A stretch of DNA of 64,000 nt, taken from contig NZ_RCCK01000015.1 of assembly GCF_003664035.1 (NCBI RefSeq), positions 186,001 through 250,000 on the forward strand, written 5' to 3'. Positions within the stretch are counted from its first letter, which is position 1; each line of letters begins with the position of its first letter. Source of the stretch: Pedobacter alluvionis (GTDB lineage Bacteria > Bacteroidota > Bacteroidia > Sphingobacteriales > Sphingobacteriaceae). A program made the translations under genes and the position numbers. Under the pieces are notes generated by a model. It did not search any database. It saw nothing but the letters and a program-made list of their open reading frames with translations, and was not told the DNA's origin. Of the stretch, positions 33,760-42,987 are shown in pieces.

Positions 33760-36276
33760 ATGTGGAATATACAAAAAAAGCAAGGCAGTATCATTATAAA
33801 ATGCACAATAGAAAGCAGTGTATATTGTGATGATACTGTCCGGGGGAAAAATTGGGTTAAGAAAATAAACAGCATAATACTTTTCTTTACGTTGTTCATG
33901 TTGTTTACAGCACAATATGCTGTTGCACAGAACAAAACTTCCATTACGGGAAAAATAACCGGCATTTCGGGAGAAGCAGTACCGGGTATTAACATAAGGA
34001 TTAAGGGCCGTGAGGTTAGAACTCTGTCGAAGGAAGATGGAACTTTTGAGCTGAACAATCTGAAACCCGGCAATTATGAATTGCTGTTCCATGGATTGGG
34101 TTATAAGCCACATAGTCAAAAAATAAGCCTGTCCGCCGGACAATTCATAAAAGTAGAGGTAAGACTAACCGAAATATCTACTGTTTTGGAATCGGTAACC
34201 GTAGCTGGCAAAACGCAGGCTGCAGAGATAAGACAGCAGGCCTATAACGTGGCCGCCATTGATGCCCGCAAACTTCATAATACCACTTATGACTTGAACC
34301 AGGCGCTGAACAAAGTTTCCGGCGTAAGGATAAGGGAAAGCGGCGGGCTTGGCTCTGCTTTTAATTTTTCCCTGAACGGTTTTACCGGAAACCAGGTCAA
34401 ATTTTTTCTGGACGGCATCCCTATGGACAACTTCGGAACATCCCTCCAGATGAACAATATCCCCATCAATATGGCAGACCGAATCGAAGTGTATAAAGGG
34501 GTCGTTCCGGTATGGCTGGGTGCCGATGCACTTGGTGGTGCTATCAACATTGTAACCAACACCAACCAAAGGGATTACCTCGATGTATCCTATTCCTATG
34601 GTTCGTTTAACACGCACAAGTCCGCCGTTAATGCGGGATATACTGCCAAATCTGGCTTTACCGTGCAGGTGAACGCCTTTCAGAATTATTCAGACAATAA
34701 TTACAAGGTGGATGTGGACGTAGCTAACCTGACCACCGGGGTTTACACGCCCATGCGGGTACGCCGCTTCCACGACACTTACAGAAATGAGACCGTCATT
34801 GCCAACATAGGTGTTACAGGAAAACGATATGCCGACAAACTCCTTTTGGGTATTACCCTTGGCCAAAACAAAGCCGATATTCAGACGGGTAACCGGATGT
34901 TCGACGTGTATGGTGCGCGGAAACGGAACGGCGATATCATAATGCCCTCCTTAAAATACCTGAAAAACAACCTTTTTATAAAAGACCTTAACCTGAGCCT
35001 CAACGCAAATTATAATCTTGGCCATGAACAATTGGTGGATACCGTTTTTAAGCAATATAACTGGTTGGGGGAATCCAGGGATAAGTCTACAGACCCCGAT
35101 GCAGTTGGAGGCGAACTCAGACGAACTTTGTACAAGTATAAAAACAACAATGCCAATATTACCGCCAACCTTGGCTATAAATTTTTAGACAAACATTCCT
35201 TAGCATTAAATAACACCTTTTTAGGCTTCAACCGAAGAGGAAAGGACGAGTTGGACCCGGACAATAAACTGAACATGCAGCCGAGAGAAAACTTTAAAAA
35301 CATTTTGGGCCTGGGCTACCGTTACGACATGAATGAACGTTTCAATGCTTCCGTATTCCTGAAAAATTACAACCAATCCACAACCGCATTCCAAAGCTAT
35401 ACATCACCGAATGCGCCCTGGGGTACGCTCCCCAATTACACCAAACAAAAAAAATCCGTAAATAAAAGCGGCTATGGGGCGGCGGCTTCCTATTTTTTGA
35501 ATACCGGCTTACAGGCAAAAGCCTCTTACGAAAAGACTTACCGTTTACCCGAAAACGATGAGCTATTCGGTAATCCGACCATAGACCGGATTGAAAACTT
35601 TTCACTTCGCCCGGAAAGTTCTGAAAATGCGAATCTGGGGCTGGCCTATCAGTTTATACTTGTTAAAGAGCATAAGCTCCATATAGAGTCCAATTTCATT
35701 TATCGCAACTCGAAGGATTTTATCCGGCCAAACCTGACCTCTGTAGGTGGTGTTGCCATGATACAGATGCTCAACCAACAGGATGTAAGGACAACGGGAA
35801 TTGATGGAGAAATCCGGTACACGTTCAAGGATGCCCTGGTTGTGGGAGTGAATATGACCTGGCAGAACATCCGTAACCAGACAAAATATGAAGCTAATGA
35901 GACACAGGTCAGCCAGATATACAAGGACAGGATACCCAATATGCCCTACCTCTATGGAAATGCGAATGCGCAATATTCCATCAAAGGGTTGGGGATTGCC
36001 ACCAATGTGCTGAATATTGGTTACAACCTGACGTATGTGCATGAGTATTACCTGAACTGGCCCAGCCAGGGGTCAACCGGTAGCAAGCTGAATATTCCTG
36101 AACAATTCCAGCACGATGTCAATGCTGTATATAGCATAAAAGACGGACGGTATAACATTGGCCTGGAATGCAGAAACCTCTTTGATGCAAAAATATACGA
36201 CAATTTCAGCTTGCAAAAACCGGGCAGGTCAATCAATATCAAGTTGCGGTATTTTATTGCCGGAAATCAAAAATAA
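33760..36276 (+). CDS. TonB-dependent siderophore-type receptor
   Basis: An 838-aa outer-membrane receptor. The signal peptide segment is INSIILFFTLFMLFTAQ then YAVAQ at about residues 37-57; the N-terminal 30 residues before it are unusually long, so the true start may be a weak codon nearer to 33,850. A carboxypeptidase-regulatory-like domain runs from about 62 to 140 (TSITGKITGISGEAVPG, NYELLFHGLGYK). The plug shows VSGVRIRESGGLGSAF, VKFFLDGIPMDNFG, IEVYKGVVPVWLGADALGGAINIVT. The barrel ends SINIKLRYFIAGNQK. The plug and length fit ferric-siderophore/heme receptors rather than SusC. Operon partners (DUF4374 lipoprotein, siderophore-type binding protein) support iron-chelate uptake. Confidence 0.9.
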   Translation: MWNIQKKQGSIIIKCTIESSVYCDDTVRGKNWVKKINSIILFFTLFMLFTAQYAVAQNKTSITGKITGISGEAVPGINIRIKGREVRTLSKEDGTFELNNLKPGNYELLFHGLGYKPHSQKISLSAGQFIKVEVRLTEISTVLESVTVAGKTQAAEIRQQAYNVAAIDARKLHNTTYDLNQALNKVSGVRIRESGGLGSAFNFSLNGFTGNQVKFFLDGIPMDNFGTSLQMNNIPINMADRIEVYKGVVPVWLGADALGGAINIVTNTNQRDYLDVSYSYGSFNTHKSAVNAGYTAKSGFTVQVNAFQNYSDNNYKVDVDVANLTTGVYTPMRVRRFHDTYRNETVIANIGVTGKRYADKLLLGITLGQNKADIQTGNRMFDVYGARKRNGDIIMPSLKYLKNNLFIKDLNLSLNANYNLGHEQLVDTVFKQYNWLGESRDKSTDPDAVGGELRRTLYKYKNNNANITANLGYKFLDKHSLALNNTFLGFNRRGKDELDPDNKLNMQPRENFKNILGLGYRYDMNERFNASVFLKNYNQSTTAFQSYTSPNAPWGTLPNYTKQKKSVNKSGYGAAASYFLNTGLQAKASYEKTYRLPENDELFGNPTIDRIENFSLRPESSENANLGLAYQFILVKEHKLHIESNFIYRNSKDFIRPNLTSVGGVAMIQMLNQQDVRTTGIDGEIRYTFKDALVVGVNMTWQNIRNQTKYEANETQVSQIYKDRIPNMPYLYGNANAQYSIKGLGIATNVLNIGYNLTYVHEYYLNWPSQGSTGSKLNIPEQFQHDVNAVYSIKDGRYNIGLECRNLFDAKIYDNFSLQKPGRSINIKLRYFIAGNQK

Positions 36277-36321
36277 CGAAAGCATTTTATCAAATTTTTT
36301 AATCCATAAATATCAAACAAT

Positions 36322-37536
36322 ATGAATAGATTTAATTTTCTCCTGCTTGCAGGATTGTTCCTTGGCCTGGCAATGACCGGGTGCAGTAAAGATGATGATA
36401 ACAATTCACCAGATCCCGAACCGGTTGGCAATGCTAAGTATGTACTGGCCGTAACGACAACTGCCGGAGGCGCCACCACTTATCTGCTCACTACTGATAA
36501 TCTTTCAAAAGGTACCGCATCAACGACCGGCAATGGTACAGAGACGGACGACTACGGCTATATTGCGCAAAACAACACCTTGTTCGGCCAGGTTTACGGT
36601 TTTAGCAATCAGGGTCCGGTAACGGCTTTTAAACTTAATAATCAAGGACATATCGTAAAGGGAGCCACCCTCAACATGATGACAACCCATGCCATGGCAA
36701 CTGTTAATAACGACGATATACTGTTTGCAAATATACCCAGAGATATTAACAGCCCAACGGCCACCTTTACGGTAGTCAATGCAGTAAACCCCCAGATAAA
36801 AAGTAGCGGCAGCGTTAACCTAAAAACAGTAGCAAACAATGGCGAACTGGCTTACTTTACTCATTTAGTACAAATTGGCAATAAGATATATGCTCCCTTT
36901 ATGAGCATTAAAGGGACTACCGGCAATACTTTTACGTCGGATTACCTTGACAATAGCTGGGTTGCCGTGTTCAGCTATCCTTCCATGGTGCTTGAAAAGG
37001 TCTTCAAGGATAACCGCACAAGCTACATTGGTTCCTATTCTGGAATGAACGGGCTTAACAAGATTGACAATGGCGAGGTCTATGCCTTTTCCACCGCAAT
37101 AACAGGTTCTACCAAACATTCTGCCGGACTTAAAATAAATACCAATTCGCAAGAGTTTGATCAGAGTTATTTCTTCGATATAGAAACAGCTTCTGGTGGG
37201 CATAAATACGCCAGGAGTACTTATGTGGGCGGTACTCGTTTCCTTGCTGAAATGTATACTGAAGCAGGTGCATCAACAGGTACGGTAAAGCTCGCTATAT
37301 TGGATGTGGCTGCAAAAACGGTAACCTGGGTTACCAATTCGCCAATTTATACACCATCTCTTTTCTCTACACCCACTTACGTAGAAGGTGACAAGAATAC
37401 CGTTAATATCCCGATAAAAGATGCAACCGGACAGGTCGCCATCTATCAGGTTAACGGTTCCAACGCTACAATAACAAAAGGACTTGTGGTAAACGGCGCA
37501 GCAGATGTTTATGCCATTAATAAACTCACCTATTAG
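36322..37536 (+). CDS. DUF4374 domain lipoprotein (siderophore-uptake partner)
   Basis: A 404-aa lipoprotein: signal with lipobox AMTGC (Cys21), then an acidic spacer (SKDDDNNSPDPEP). The rest is a repeated beta-strand pattern (KYVLAVTTTAGGATTYLLT, YGYIAQNNTLFGQVYG, AVFSYPSMVLEKVF, GEVYAFSTAIT) typical of DUF4374 and consistent with a beta-propeller. In Bacteroides the DUF4374-type XusB works with a TonB receptor in xenosiderophore uptake (recalled knowledge), which fits the order here: receptor, this lipoprotein, binding protein. It is probably outer-membrane anchored. Gap to the receptor gene is 45 bases. Confidence 0.87.
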   Translation: MNRFNFLLLAGLFLGLAMTGCSKDDDNNSPDPEPVGNAKYVLAVTTTAGGATTYLLTTDNLSKGTASTTGNGTETDDYGYIAQNNTLFGQVYGFSNQGPVTAFKLNNQGHIVKGATLNMMTTHAMATVNNDDILFANIPRDINSPTATFTVVNAVNPQIKSSGSVNLKTVANNGELAYFTHLVQIGNKIYAPFMSIKGTTGNTFTSDYLDNSWVAVFSYPSMVLEKVFKDNRTSYIGSYSGMNGLNKIDNGEVYAFSTAITGSTKHSAGLKINTNSQEFDQSYFFDIETASGGHKYARSTYVGGTRFLAEMYTEAGASTGTVKLAILDVAAKTVTWVTNSPIYTPSLFSTPTYVEGDKNTVNIPIKDATGQVAIYQVNGSNATITKGLVVNGAADVYAINKLTY

Positions 37537-37548
37537 GGTGTAAATTAT

Positions 37549-38487
37549 ATGCAACAGATGAAAAAAATATTCAGGACAGTAACTTTTGCCTTGCTAGCCT
37601 TTTTTGCAGGTGGTGCGCTTTCCATGGCACAAACGACAACTGAGAAAATAAGCATTGCACATTCGTTAGGTACAACGGAAGTTTCCATAAAACCGAAGCG
37701 CATCGTGGTACTGGATTTTGGCGCACTGGAAACACTCAATGACCTGGGCGAAGGCAACAACATAGTAGGCATAGCCAAGCCCGGATTGCCGGATTACCTC
37801 AAGCAATACCAATCGGAAAAATATGCCGATGTTGGAAACCTCATGGTGGTTGACAATGAAAAAATAAAAGCCCTTAAACCCGATCTGATTATCAGTTCCG
37901 CACGCCTGGAAAAAGCTTATCCGGACTTATCGAAAATAGCACCTACCATTTATCCTGGCTTTGATTACGAGTTCTATTGGGAATCATTTAAAAAAAACCA
38001 AAGGAACTATGGGCTGATTTTCAATAAGGAGAAGCAGGTGGAAAAAATACTGAATACCCTTTCACAAAAAATGGAACACGTGAGAGCCAAAGCGATTGCA
38101 TCCGGTAAAAATACCTTGCTTATTATGCTGTTCCACGACGGCCGTATGGTGGCATTAAAAAATCACTCTTACTTCGGTTTTATTTTTGATGTTTTGGGGA
38201 TAAAGCAGGCAGCTAACATTCCTGCGAATGCGCCATTTGGACAACCGCTAACAATCGAGGATATCCTGAAATATAATCCGGATATGATTTTCGTGATAGA
38301 CAGGGGAGCCGTGGTAGAAAATATTCCGGTGGACAAATCGAAACTGGAAACCGATTTGATACGGCAGACCCGAGCCTATAAAAATGGAAATTTCATTTAT
38401 CTCGATCCGGTGGCCTGGTATGTTTCAGGTGGTGGCACCACCTCTGTAAATAAAATGATTGATGAGATTGATGCAGCCTTCAAATAA
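37549..38487 (+). CDS. Siderophore/iron-chelate ABC-type periplasmic binding protein (FatB/CeuE-like)
   Basis: A 312-aa class III periplasmic binding protein. A Sec signal without lipobox (FFAGGALSMAQ) predicts a soluble periplasmic form, whereas many relatives are lipoproteins. Motifs: KPKRIVVLDFGALETLNDLG, KPDLIISSARLEKAYPDLSKIAPT, and the second lobe from about 180 (GKNTLLIMLFHDGRMVAL, EDILKYNPDMIFVIDRG), ending TSVNKMIDEI. No ABC permease or ATPase gene follows: the operon meets non-coding sequence and then the right island repeat. It may deliver its ligand to a transporter elsewhere or serve another role. Start could also be the second ATG, 9 bases on. Confidence 0.9.
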   Translation: MQQMKKIFRTVTFALLAFFAGGALSMAQTTTEKISIAHSLGTTEVSIKPKRIVVLDFGALETLNDLGEGNNIVGIAKPGLPDYLKQYQSEKYADVGNLMVVDNEKIKALKPDLIISSARLEKAYPDLSKIAPTIYPGFDYEFYWESFKKNQRNYGLIFNKEKQVEKILNTLSQKMEHVRAKAIASGKNTLLIMLFHDGRMVALKNHSYFGFIFDVLGIKQAANIPANAPFGQPLTIEDILKYNPDMIFVIDRGAVVENIPVDKSKLETDLIRQTRAYKNGNFIYLDPVAWYVSGGGTTSVNKMIDEIDAAFK

Positions 38488-38950
38488 CGTTATATAAAAA
38501 TAAAACCTGTCAAACAAACAAACCAAATATAACGCAGGGAATATTGAAAATAAATTGATGAAATATCTACTCCGATATTCCCCACATGAATGGGCTGGCG
38601 ATAGATTGATGATTAATTGTGCAATTTTCTATCTAGTTTTCTTTTGTTAGATATGGTTAAAAAGACTAAATCATCGCCCCTAATACTTTAATAGCTCACT
38701 TTTACAACCATCAATCGATTTAAACTTTTTGTGTTCTTTTCTTAATATAGTATTATCAAGGCATTGTCTTTGCTTCCAATTTTGCGTAGTATTTATGTTG
38801 GTCTATGGAAAAAATTAAAAGCAGGCACGATGTGTTGGAAAAAAAGTTAAATTTGAGTTGATAAAAAAACCGTTACCAATACATTACGGGATTTCTTTGA
38901 AGTATTGTAACTAATTGATAGACATATTATTAGAAATGGGTAGCGTCCGT
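38488..38950. other. Non-coding right edge of the island
   Basis: AT-rich, with no gene seen. A 30-codon frame at about 38,558 and short fragments look like decayed coding sequence without recognisable family. No terminator of note after the binding-protein gene. It ends at the direct repeat. Confidence 0.4.
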
Positions 38951-39090
38951 CTGTTAATCAGAGGGTCGCTGGTTCGAGCCCAGCAGAGGGAGCCAAAACC
39001 TACAACGAAAGTTGTAGGTTTTTTGCGTTTAAGGGTTGGGCGAGAAGTTTATCTTGAGCGTAGACGAAAGGAGCCCAGCAGAGGGAGCCA
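38951..39090 (+). repeat. Right direct repeat (attR-like), partial tRNA-Asn copy
   Basis: Begins with CTGTTAATCAG (anticodon loop and 3' stem strand) and continues through the T arm, acceptor 3' strand, CCA, terminator hairpin and a second 17-base tRNA 3'-end copy (39,071-39,087). The 5' half of the tRNA is missing, so this is not a working tRNA. Alignment with 9815-9953 is nearly gap-free. Confidence 0.85.
38997..39024 (+). terminator. Terminator hairpin within the right repeat
   Basis: AACCTACAAC/GTTGTAGGTT with loop GAAA and a T-run. Relative to the left copy two stem pairs have changed together, so pairing is preserved. Confidence 0.75.
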
Positions 39091-39529
39091 AATAGGTTAA
39101 ATAGAAGAAATTCTCGTTTGCTCTTTCTTTTTGAGATCCTAATTGAATGATAATTAATAACATGCTGATCAAGCAAAAAGTTGGGGATTAATTCCAGACA
39201 TAAATTTTAGCTAATCTGAATAAGAAGGATTTACATCTTTCACTCCCCTGAACTGTGCCCTGAATTTAGCCAGAACAAGGGTCAGATGAGTAAGAATGAT
39301 GTAGGACTGGCATTGAACCACGTAGCTCGTGGACGAAAAACAACTGACTGTGTAAAACTAAAACCGCATGCCTAATCCCAGATCATGCGGCGTTATTGTG
39401 TAATCGAAAACCTTAAATTTGAATATCAAAAAAAGCAGATTTTGTTTCTCCTAACTGTCCACTGTTATTTTCTGAACCTTGCTCTGTCTTGGCTGTGGCA
39501 GGTAGAAAGTATTTGCATAACCAATTGGT
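39091..39529. other. Intergenic region between attR-like repeat and the GH2 gene
   Basis: No gene seen. A hairpin CCGCATG/CATGCGG at 39364-39390 could end transcription of the GH2 gene that reads towards it. The text around 39,270-39,350 looks like degraded coding sequence. Confidence 0.4.
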
Positions 39530-41953
39530 TTATTTAATAGTAATTGGCAATGATGCGGAAGCTAAGCCATCGGCTGTTGCTGTTATCGTTACTGTACCCG
39601 GTTTGTTTTTAGCGCCAATAATTGCCAGGGCCAGACCATTGAATGCTTTACGATGATCGGCTTTGAACGATTCGTGGCTGGTTTGGCTTCCATTATCAAC
39701 ACCTGCCAGGAAGCTATCGGCACCTGATAATTTGAATTTGACATCATTATCAGCATTAGGTACCATTATACCGTTCTTATCTACAATTTTAACCGTTATA
39801 AAAGAAAGATCATGATCGTTTGAAAGTATGGTACTCCTGTCGGCACTTAATTCTATCCTGGCTGGCACGCCTGCAGTTTTAACTTCGGTAGTTTTCACCA
39901 CTTTGCCATTTTTGCGCGATATGGCCTTTAAGGTACCCGGCTCATAGTTTACTTTCCAGGCAATGTGCAGACTGTCGCCCTGTTTTGATTTTGTACCTAA
40001 TGATTTGCCGTTTAAAAACAGTTCAACCTCATCGGCATTACTGTAATAGGCCCAAACATCAACTATTTTACCAGCTTGCCAGTTCCAGTGCGGCAATATG
40101 TGGAGCACTGTTTTATTGGTCCATTCGCCCTGGTACAGATAATAAACATCTTTAGGGAAGCCAGCCAGATCTATTATCCCGAAGTATGAACTGCGGGATG
40201 GCCATTGGTAAGGCCATGGTTCGCCTATATAATCAAACCCGGTCCAGACGAACTGACCTGATAGAAAAGCATGTTTTTTATATATTTTCAAGGTTTCCTC
40301 GTGGGTATGACCCCAGGGTGCCGAAATATTATCATAGGCATTAACGGTATGATCAGCATTCATTTTCCAACTTACCCTTTTGCCATTAACTACCCCGCCT
40401 CCCGGCCACCGTTTAATGGTATCGGGCGAAGTATTGTAAACACCGCGGCTTTCCAGCGCCGAAGCAGTTTCCGTACCAATGAATTTTTTACCGGGGTAAT
40501 CCTTCTGAAAATTGGCCAGTTTATCGTTATGATAATTATAACCTAACAGGTCAACAGCTCCAGATTCAACAATTTTATTGCCCGGGCCAGGTTCGTTATT
40601 GCCTGTAGTGATTGGCCTTGTGGTATCCAGTTGGTGGATAATACCGGCTAGCTCACGGGCTATACGTGTCGCGCTGGTATCTCTTTGCTCCGGTATTTCA
40701 TTTCCAATACTCCATATCATCACCGAAGGATGGTTCCTGTCGCGCAGTACCTGATCTGTCAGGTCGCGCTTGTGCCATTCCTTAAAGAAAAGATGTGAGT
40801 CAAACTGAGGCCTTTTATGAACCTGCCATACATCAAATGCTTCGTCCATAATAATAAGGCCCATGCGGTCTGCCAGGTCTAAAAACTCTGGTGCGGGTGG
40901 GTTGTGCGAGGTGCGTATCGCATTTACGCCCATTTCCTTTAATATTTTAAACTGTCTTTCCAGTGCATGTACATTAAATGCTGTGCCCAGCGCGCCCAGG
41001 TCATGGTGTTGACAAACGCCATTTATTTTCATGGAAACACCGTTCAGGCTGAAACCTTTATCCGCATCAAAATTGAAATAACGGATACCTAGTGGTGTTT
41101 CATACTGATCAACAACGACATTATCCACAAATATTTTAGTTTGTACTTTATACAGGAATGGTTTGTTAACCGACCATAATACCGGGTTATTAACACCGAA
41201 ATTTTGGCTTACTGTAGTAACCGTATCCTTTAAACTAACGCCGGTAAGTGTTTTACTTGCTACTACTTTGCCATTGGCATAAATGCTGCTGATAATAGTG
41301 GCAGGTTTAGCATTGCCTGCCGCATTTTTTATGCTAACGCTCAGGTTAACATCGGCATAGCTTGCGCTTACCTTTGGTGTGGTTACAAAAGTACCCCAAT
41401 TGTTAACGGCAATTTTGTTGGTGCTGATCAGCCAAACATGGCGGTAAATACCAGAACCGGAATACCAGCGTGAATTTGGCTGCAAAGAATTATCAACCTT
41501 TACACTTATCACATTTTTTTTACCGTCATAATTTAAATACGGCGTAAGCTCATATCTGAAACTGATATAACCATTTGGTCTGTAACCTAAATGATGGCCG
41601 TTGATCCAAACATCGCTTTTTTGATAAACACCGTCAAATGTAATATAGATCAGTTTGCCTTTATCAGTTCGCGGTATGGTGAAGGTTTTACGGTACCAGC
41701 CTATACCGCCCGGTAAAGCGCCACCTTCCACAGTGGCGGGGTGTTCTTTTTTAAATTCGCCCTCTATGCCCCAATCATGAGGTAAATTTAATTTTCGCCA
41801 GCTGGCATCATTAAAACCAACATTTTGGCCGTTGGGTACGTCGCCCAGGTTAAACGTCCAGTTTTGATCAAAATCTACAACCGACCGCCCACTTTGCGCA
41901 TGCACAATAGCTGATAAACTGATCAGGATAAACAGATATAATAATTTTTTCAT
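39530..41953 (-). CDS. Glycoside hydrolase family 2 (beta-galactosidase-like), secreted
   Basis: An 807-aa exo-glycosidase. Signal peptide 1-19 (LSAIVHA, Q). Sugar-binding jelly-roll domain about 25-180 (NLPHDWGIEGEF, GGIGWYRKTFTIP, DVWINGHHLGYRPNGYISF). Ig-like domain about 185-295. TIM barrel from about 300 (GVCQHHDLGALGTAFN, NAIRTSHNPPAPE). The acid/base Glu419 is in MIWSIGNE and the nucleophile Glu495 in FIGTETAS. Two further C-terminal Ig-like domains follow (DUF4982 type from about 650, then a bacterial Ig/invasin-like domain from about 720). The order matches GH2 beta-galactosidases of polysaccharide loci; the sugar is not certain. It stands alone here, without susCD beside it, between two tRNA-derived repeats. 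Confidence 0.93.
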   Translation of the reverse strand: MKKLLYLFILISLSAIVHAQSGRSVVDFDQNWTFNLGDVPNGQNVGFNDASWRKLNLPHDWGIEGEFKKEHPATVEGGALPGGIGWYRKTFTIPRTDKGKLIYITFDGVYQKSDVWINGHHLGYRPNGYISFRYELTPYLNYDGKKNVISVKVDNSLQPNSRWYSGSGIYRHVWLISTNKIAVNNWGTFVTTPKVSASYADVNLSVSIKNAAGNAKPATIISSIYANGKVVASKTLTGVSLKDTVTTVSQNFGVNNPVLWSVNKPFLYKVQTKIFVDNVVVDQYETPLGIRYFNFDADKGFSLNGVSMKINGVCQHHDLGALGTAFNVHALERQFKILKEMGVNAIRTSHNPPAPEFLDLADRMGLIIMDEAFDVWQVHKRPQFDSHLFFKEWHKRDLTDQVLRDRNHPSVMIWSIGNEIPEQRDTSATRIARELAGIIHQLDTTRPITTGNNEPGPGNKIVESGAVDLLGYNYHNDKLANFQKDYPGKKFIGTETASALESRGVYNTSPDTIKRWPGGGVVNGKRVSWKMNADHTVNAYDNISAPWGHTHEETLKIYKKHAFLSGQFVWTGFDYIGEPWPYQWPSRSSYFGIIDLAGFPKDVYYLYQGEWTNKTVLHILPHWNWQAGKIVDVWAYYSNADEVELFLNGKSLGTKSKQGDSLHIAWKVNYEPGTLKAISRKNGKVVKTTEVKTAGVPARIELSADRSTILSNDHDLSFITVKIVDKNGIMVPNADNDVKFKLSGADSFLAGVDNGSQTSHESFKADHRKAFNGLALAIIGAKNKPGTVTITATADGLASASLPITIK

Positions 41954-42287
41954 CTTGGTTAGAAATAATTATTAAATGTATCTATAACGTTTATTTATAG
42001 CAAGTAATTTAGCGTAAATTATGTGTTATATTAGATTCACGCCTCTTGACCACCATGTTCCGAGAAATAGAATGCCGATTCCGCAGCGGGGAAAATACCC
42101 CTGACATTAAAAATGATAGTCATATCACTTTCTGTAATTATAAAGCATTAGCTTGGATAGGCCTTATATATACCGAAGCCTAGCAGAAATTTAAGGAAAT
42201 GACTGGTGAAAACAGTGATAGCCAGAGTTCGAAAATATCTTTAATACAACAAGGAAACAGTTAACGCATATAGTTAATTTATAGACT
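41954..42287. other. Intergenic region with possible decayed coding sequence
   Basis: No intact gene. AT-rich at the GH2 side (promoter). From about 42,054 to 42,255 broken frames (MFREIECRFRSGE..., then in another frame MTGENSDSQSS) read like remnants of a gene split by stops; the family is not recognised. Confidence 0.35.
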
Positions 42288-42740
42288 ATGAAATACTTAA
42301 TCATTCTAATCATTATAATTTCAACCCACTTCACAGCAGATGGACAAGAGAAAGAGAATATATATTTTCTCCTAAAAAGTGGAAAATACACAAAGGCTAA
42401 CTTGACCAGATATGTTACCATCAAGACCCGAAGGCTTGACACCGCTTACTCGTTTACCATGCCCTGTAATTGTAAGCCACAATCCTTACATTTTTATCAT
42501 AACACCAATCCGGAATCCGGAAATGTGAATCAGAAAATTTACACGATAAGGAGGAAAACTTTAAGAAAAATCCACTTTGTAAACCTTGAAACATTAATAG
42601 ACATCATCAAAAAAAACGACACCTATTTCAGTAGAAAATTTAATCTTTTTCTGGTGGAACCTGGCGATATTATAACTGTCTTTCCGGTATTCAAAGTCAC
42701 ATCATTCGGAGATTACGCCGATGATGTAGTAGGACCATGA
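42288..42740 (+). CDS. Hypothetical secreted protein (150 aa)
   Basis: Signal peptide residues 1-20 (MKYLIILIIIISTHFTADG). The mature part has basic strands (YVTIKTRRLDTAYSF, YTIRRKTLRKIHFVNLETLIDII) and a C-terminal VEPGDIITVFPVFKVTSFGDYADD. Two cysteines in MPCNCKP. No family recognised. It is a single gene, with no partner close by, located between the GH2 gene and the third repeat. Confidence 0.6.
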   Translation: MKYLIILIIIISTHFTADGQEKENIYFLLKSGKYTKANLTRYVTIKTRRLDTAYSFTMPCNCKPQSLHFYHNTNPESGNVNQKIYTIRRKTLRKIHFVNLETLIDIIKKNDTYFSRKFNLFLVEPGDIITVFPVFKVTSFGDYADDVVGP

Positions 42741-42987
42741 TCATAAATTTAAATTTGGTTTCACCCTGTGAATAGGTAAAAAAACAGATTTCAATAACAG
42801 GTTATACTTATGCAGTGAATCATTTCCCCAAAAAAAACCAGTATTATTATACCTAACAATGTATTTTTAGGGAAATAATTGACCTACTAACAATGCTTCG
42901 ATATGAATTTTAATTAAATCTGTTTAGTCACCAAGAGAAGCTAATTTCGATAGTGAGGCCATAATTTGGTTCGAGAATTGCCCATTA

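Larger units (their letters stand above)
9815..39090. mobile_element. Putative genomic island integrated at tRNA-Asn (about 29 kb)
   Basis: The two ends are ~140-bp direct repeats made of the 3' part of tRNA-Asn and its downstream flank, the classic footprint of tyrosine-recombinase integration. An integrase N-terminal remnant lies immediately inside the left end. Cargo consists of accessory functions: an ECF/FecR/SusCD locus with redoxins, RND efflux, three AraC regulators, a CDF exporter, a Fur-type regulator and siderophore uptake. The efflux and metal genes look visibly more GC-rich than the flanking core genes. There is no full integrase, relaxase or conjugation gene, so the element is probably immobile now. 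What is seen is the repeats and the remnant; the island is inferred. Confidence 0.7.

Noticed and set aside
34165..34617. 150-codon minus-strand frame inside the TonB receptor
   Set aside because: Opposite-strand shadow of strongly conserved coding sequence; no start context or family match.
35602..36042. 146-codon minus-strand frame inside the TonB receptor barrel
   Set aside because: Antisense shadow; the sense frame shows continuous family motifs.
38951..38995. Second tRNA-Asn gene
   Set aside because: Only the anticodon loop onward is present; the 5' acceptor strand and D arm are missing, so no cloverleaf forms.
38915..39100. 61-codon reading frame across the right tRNA repeat
   Set aside because: It is made of tRNA T-arm, terminator and flank sequence, and is better explained as the attR-like repeat.
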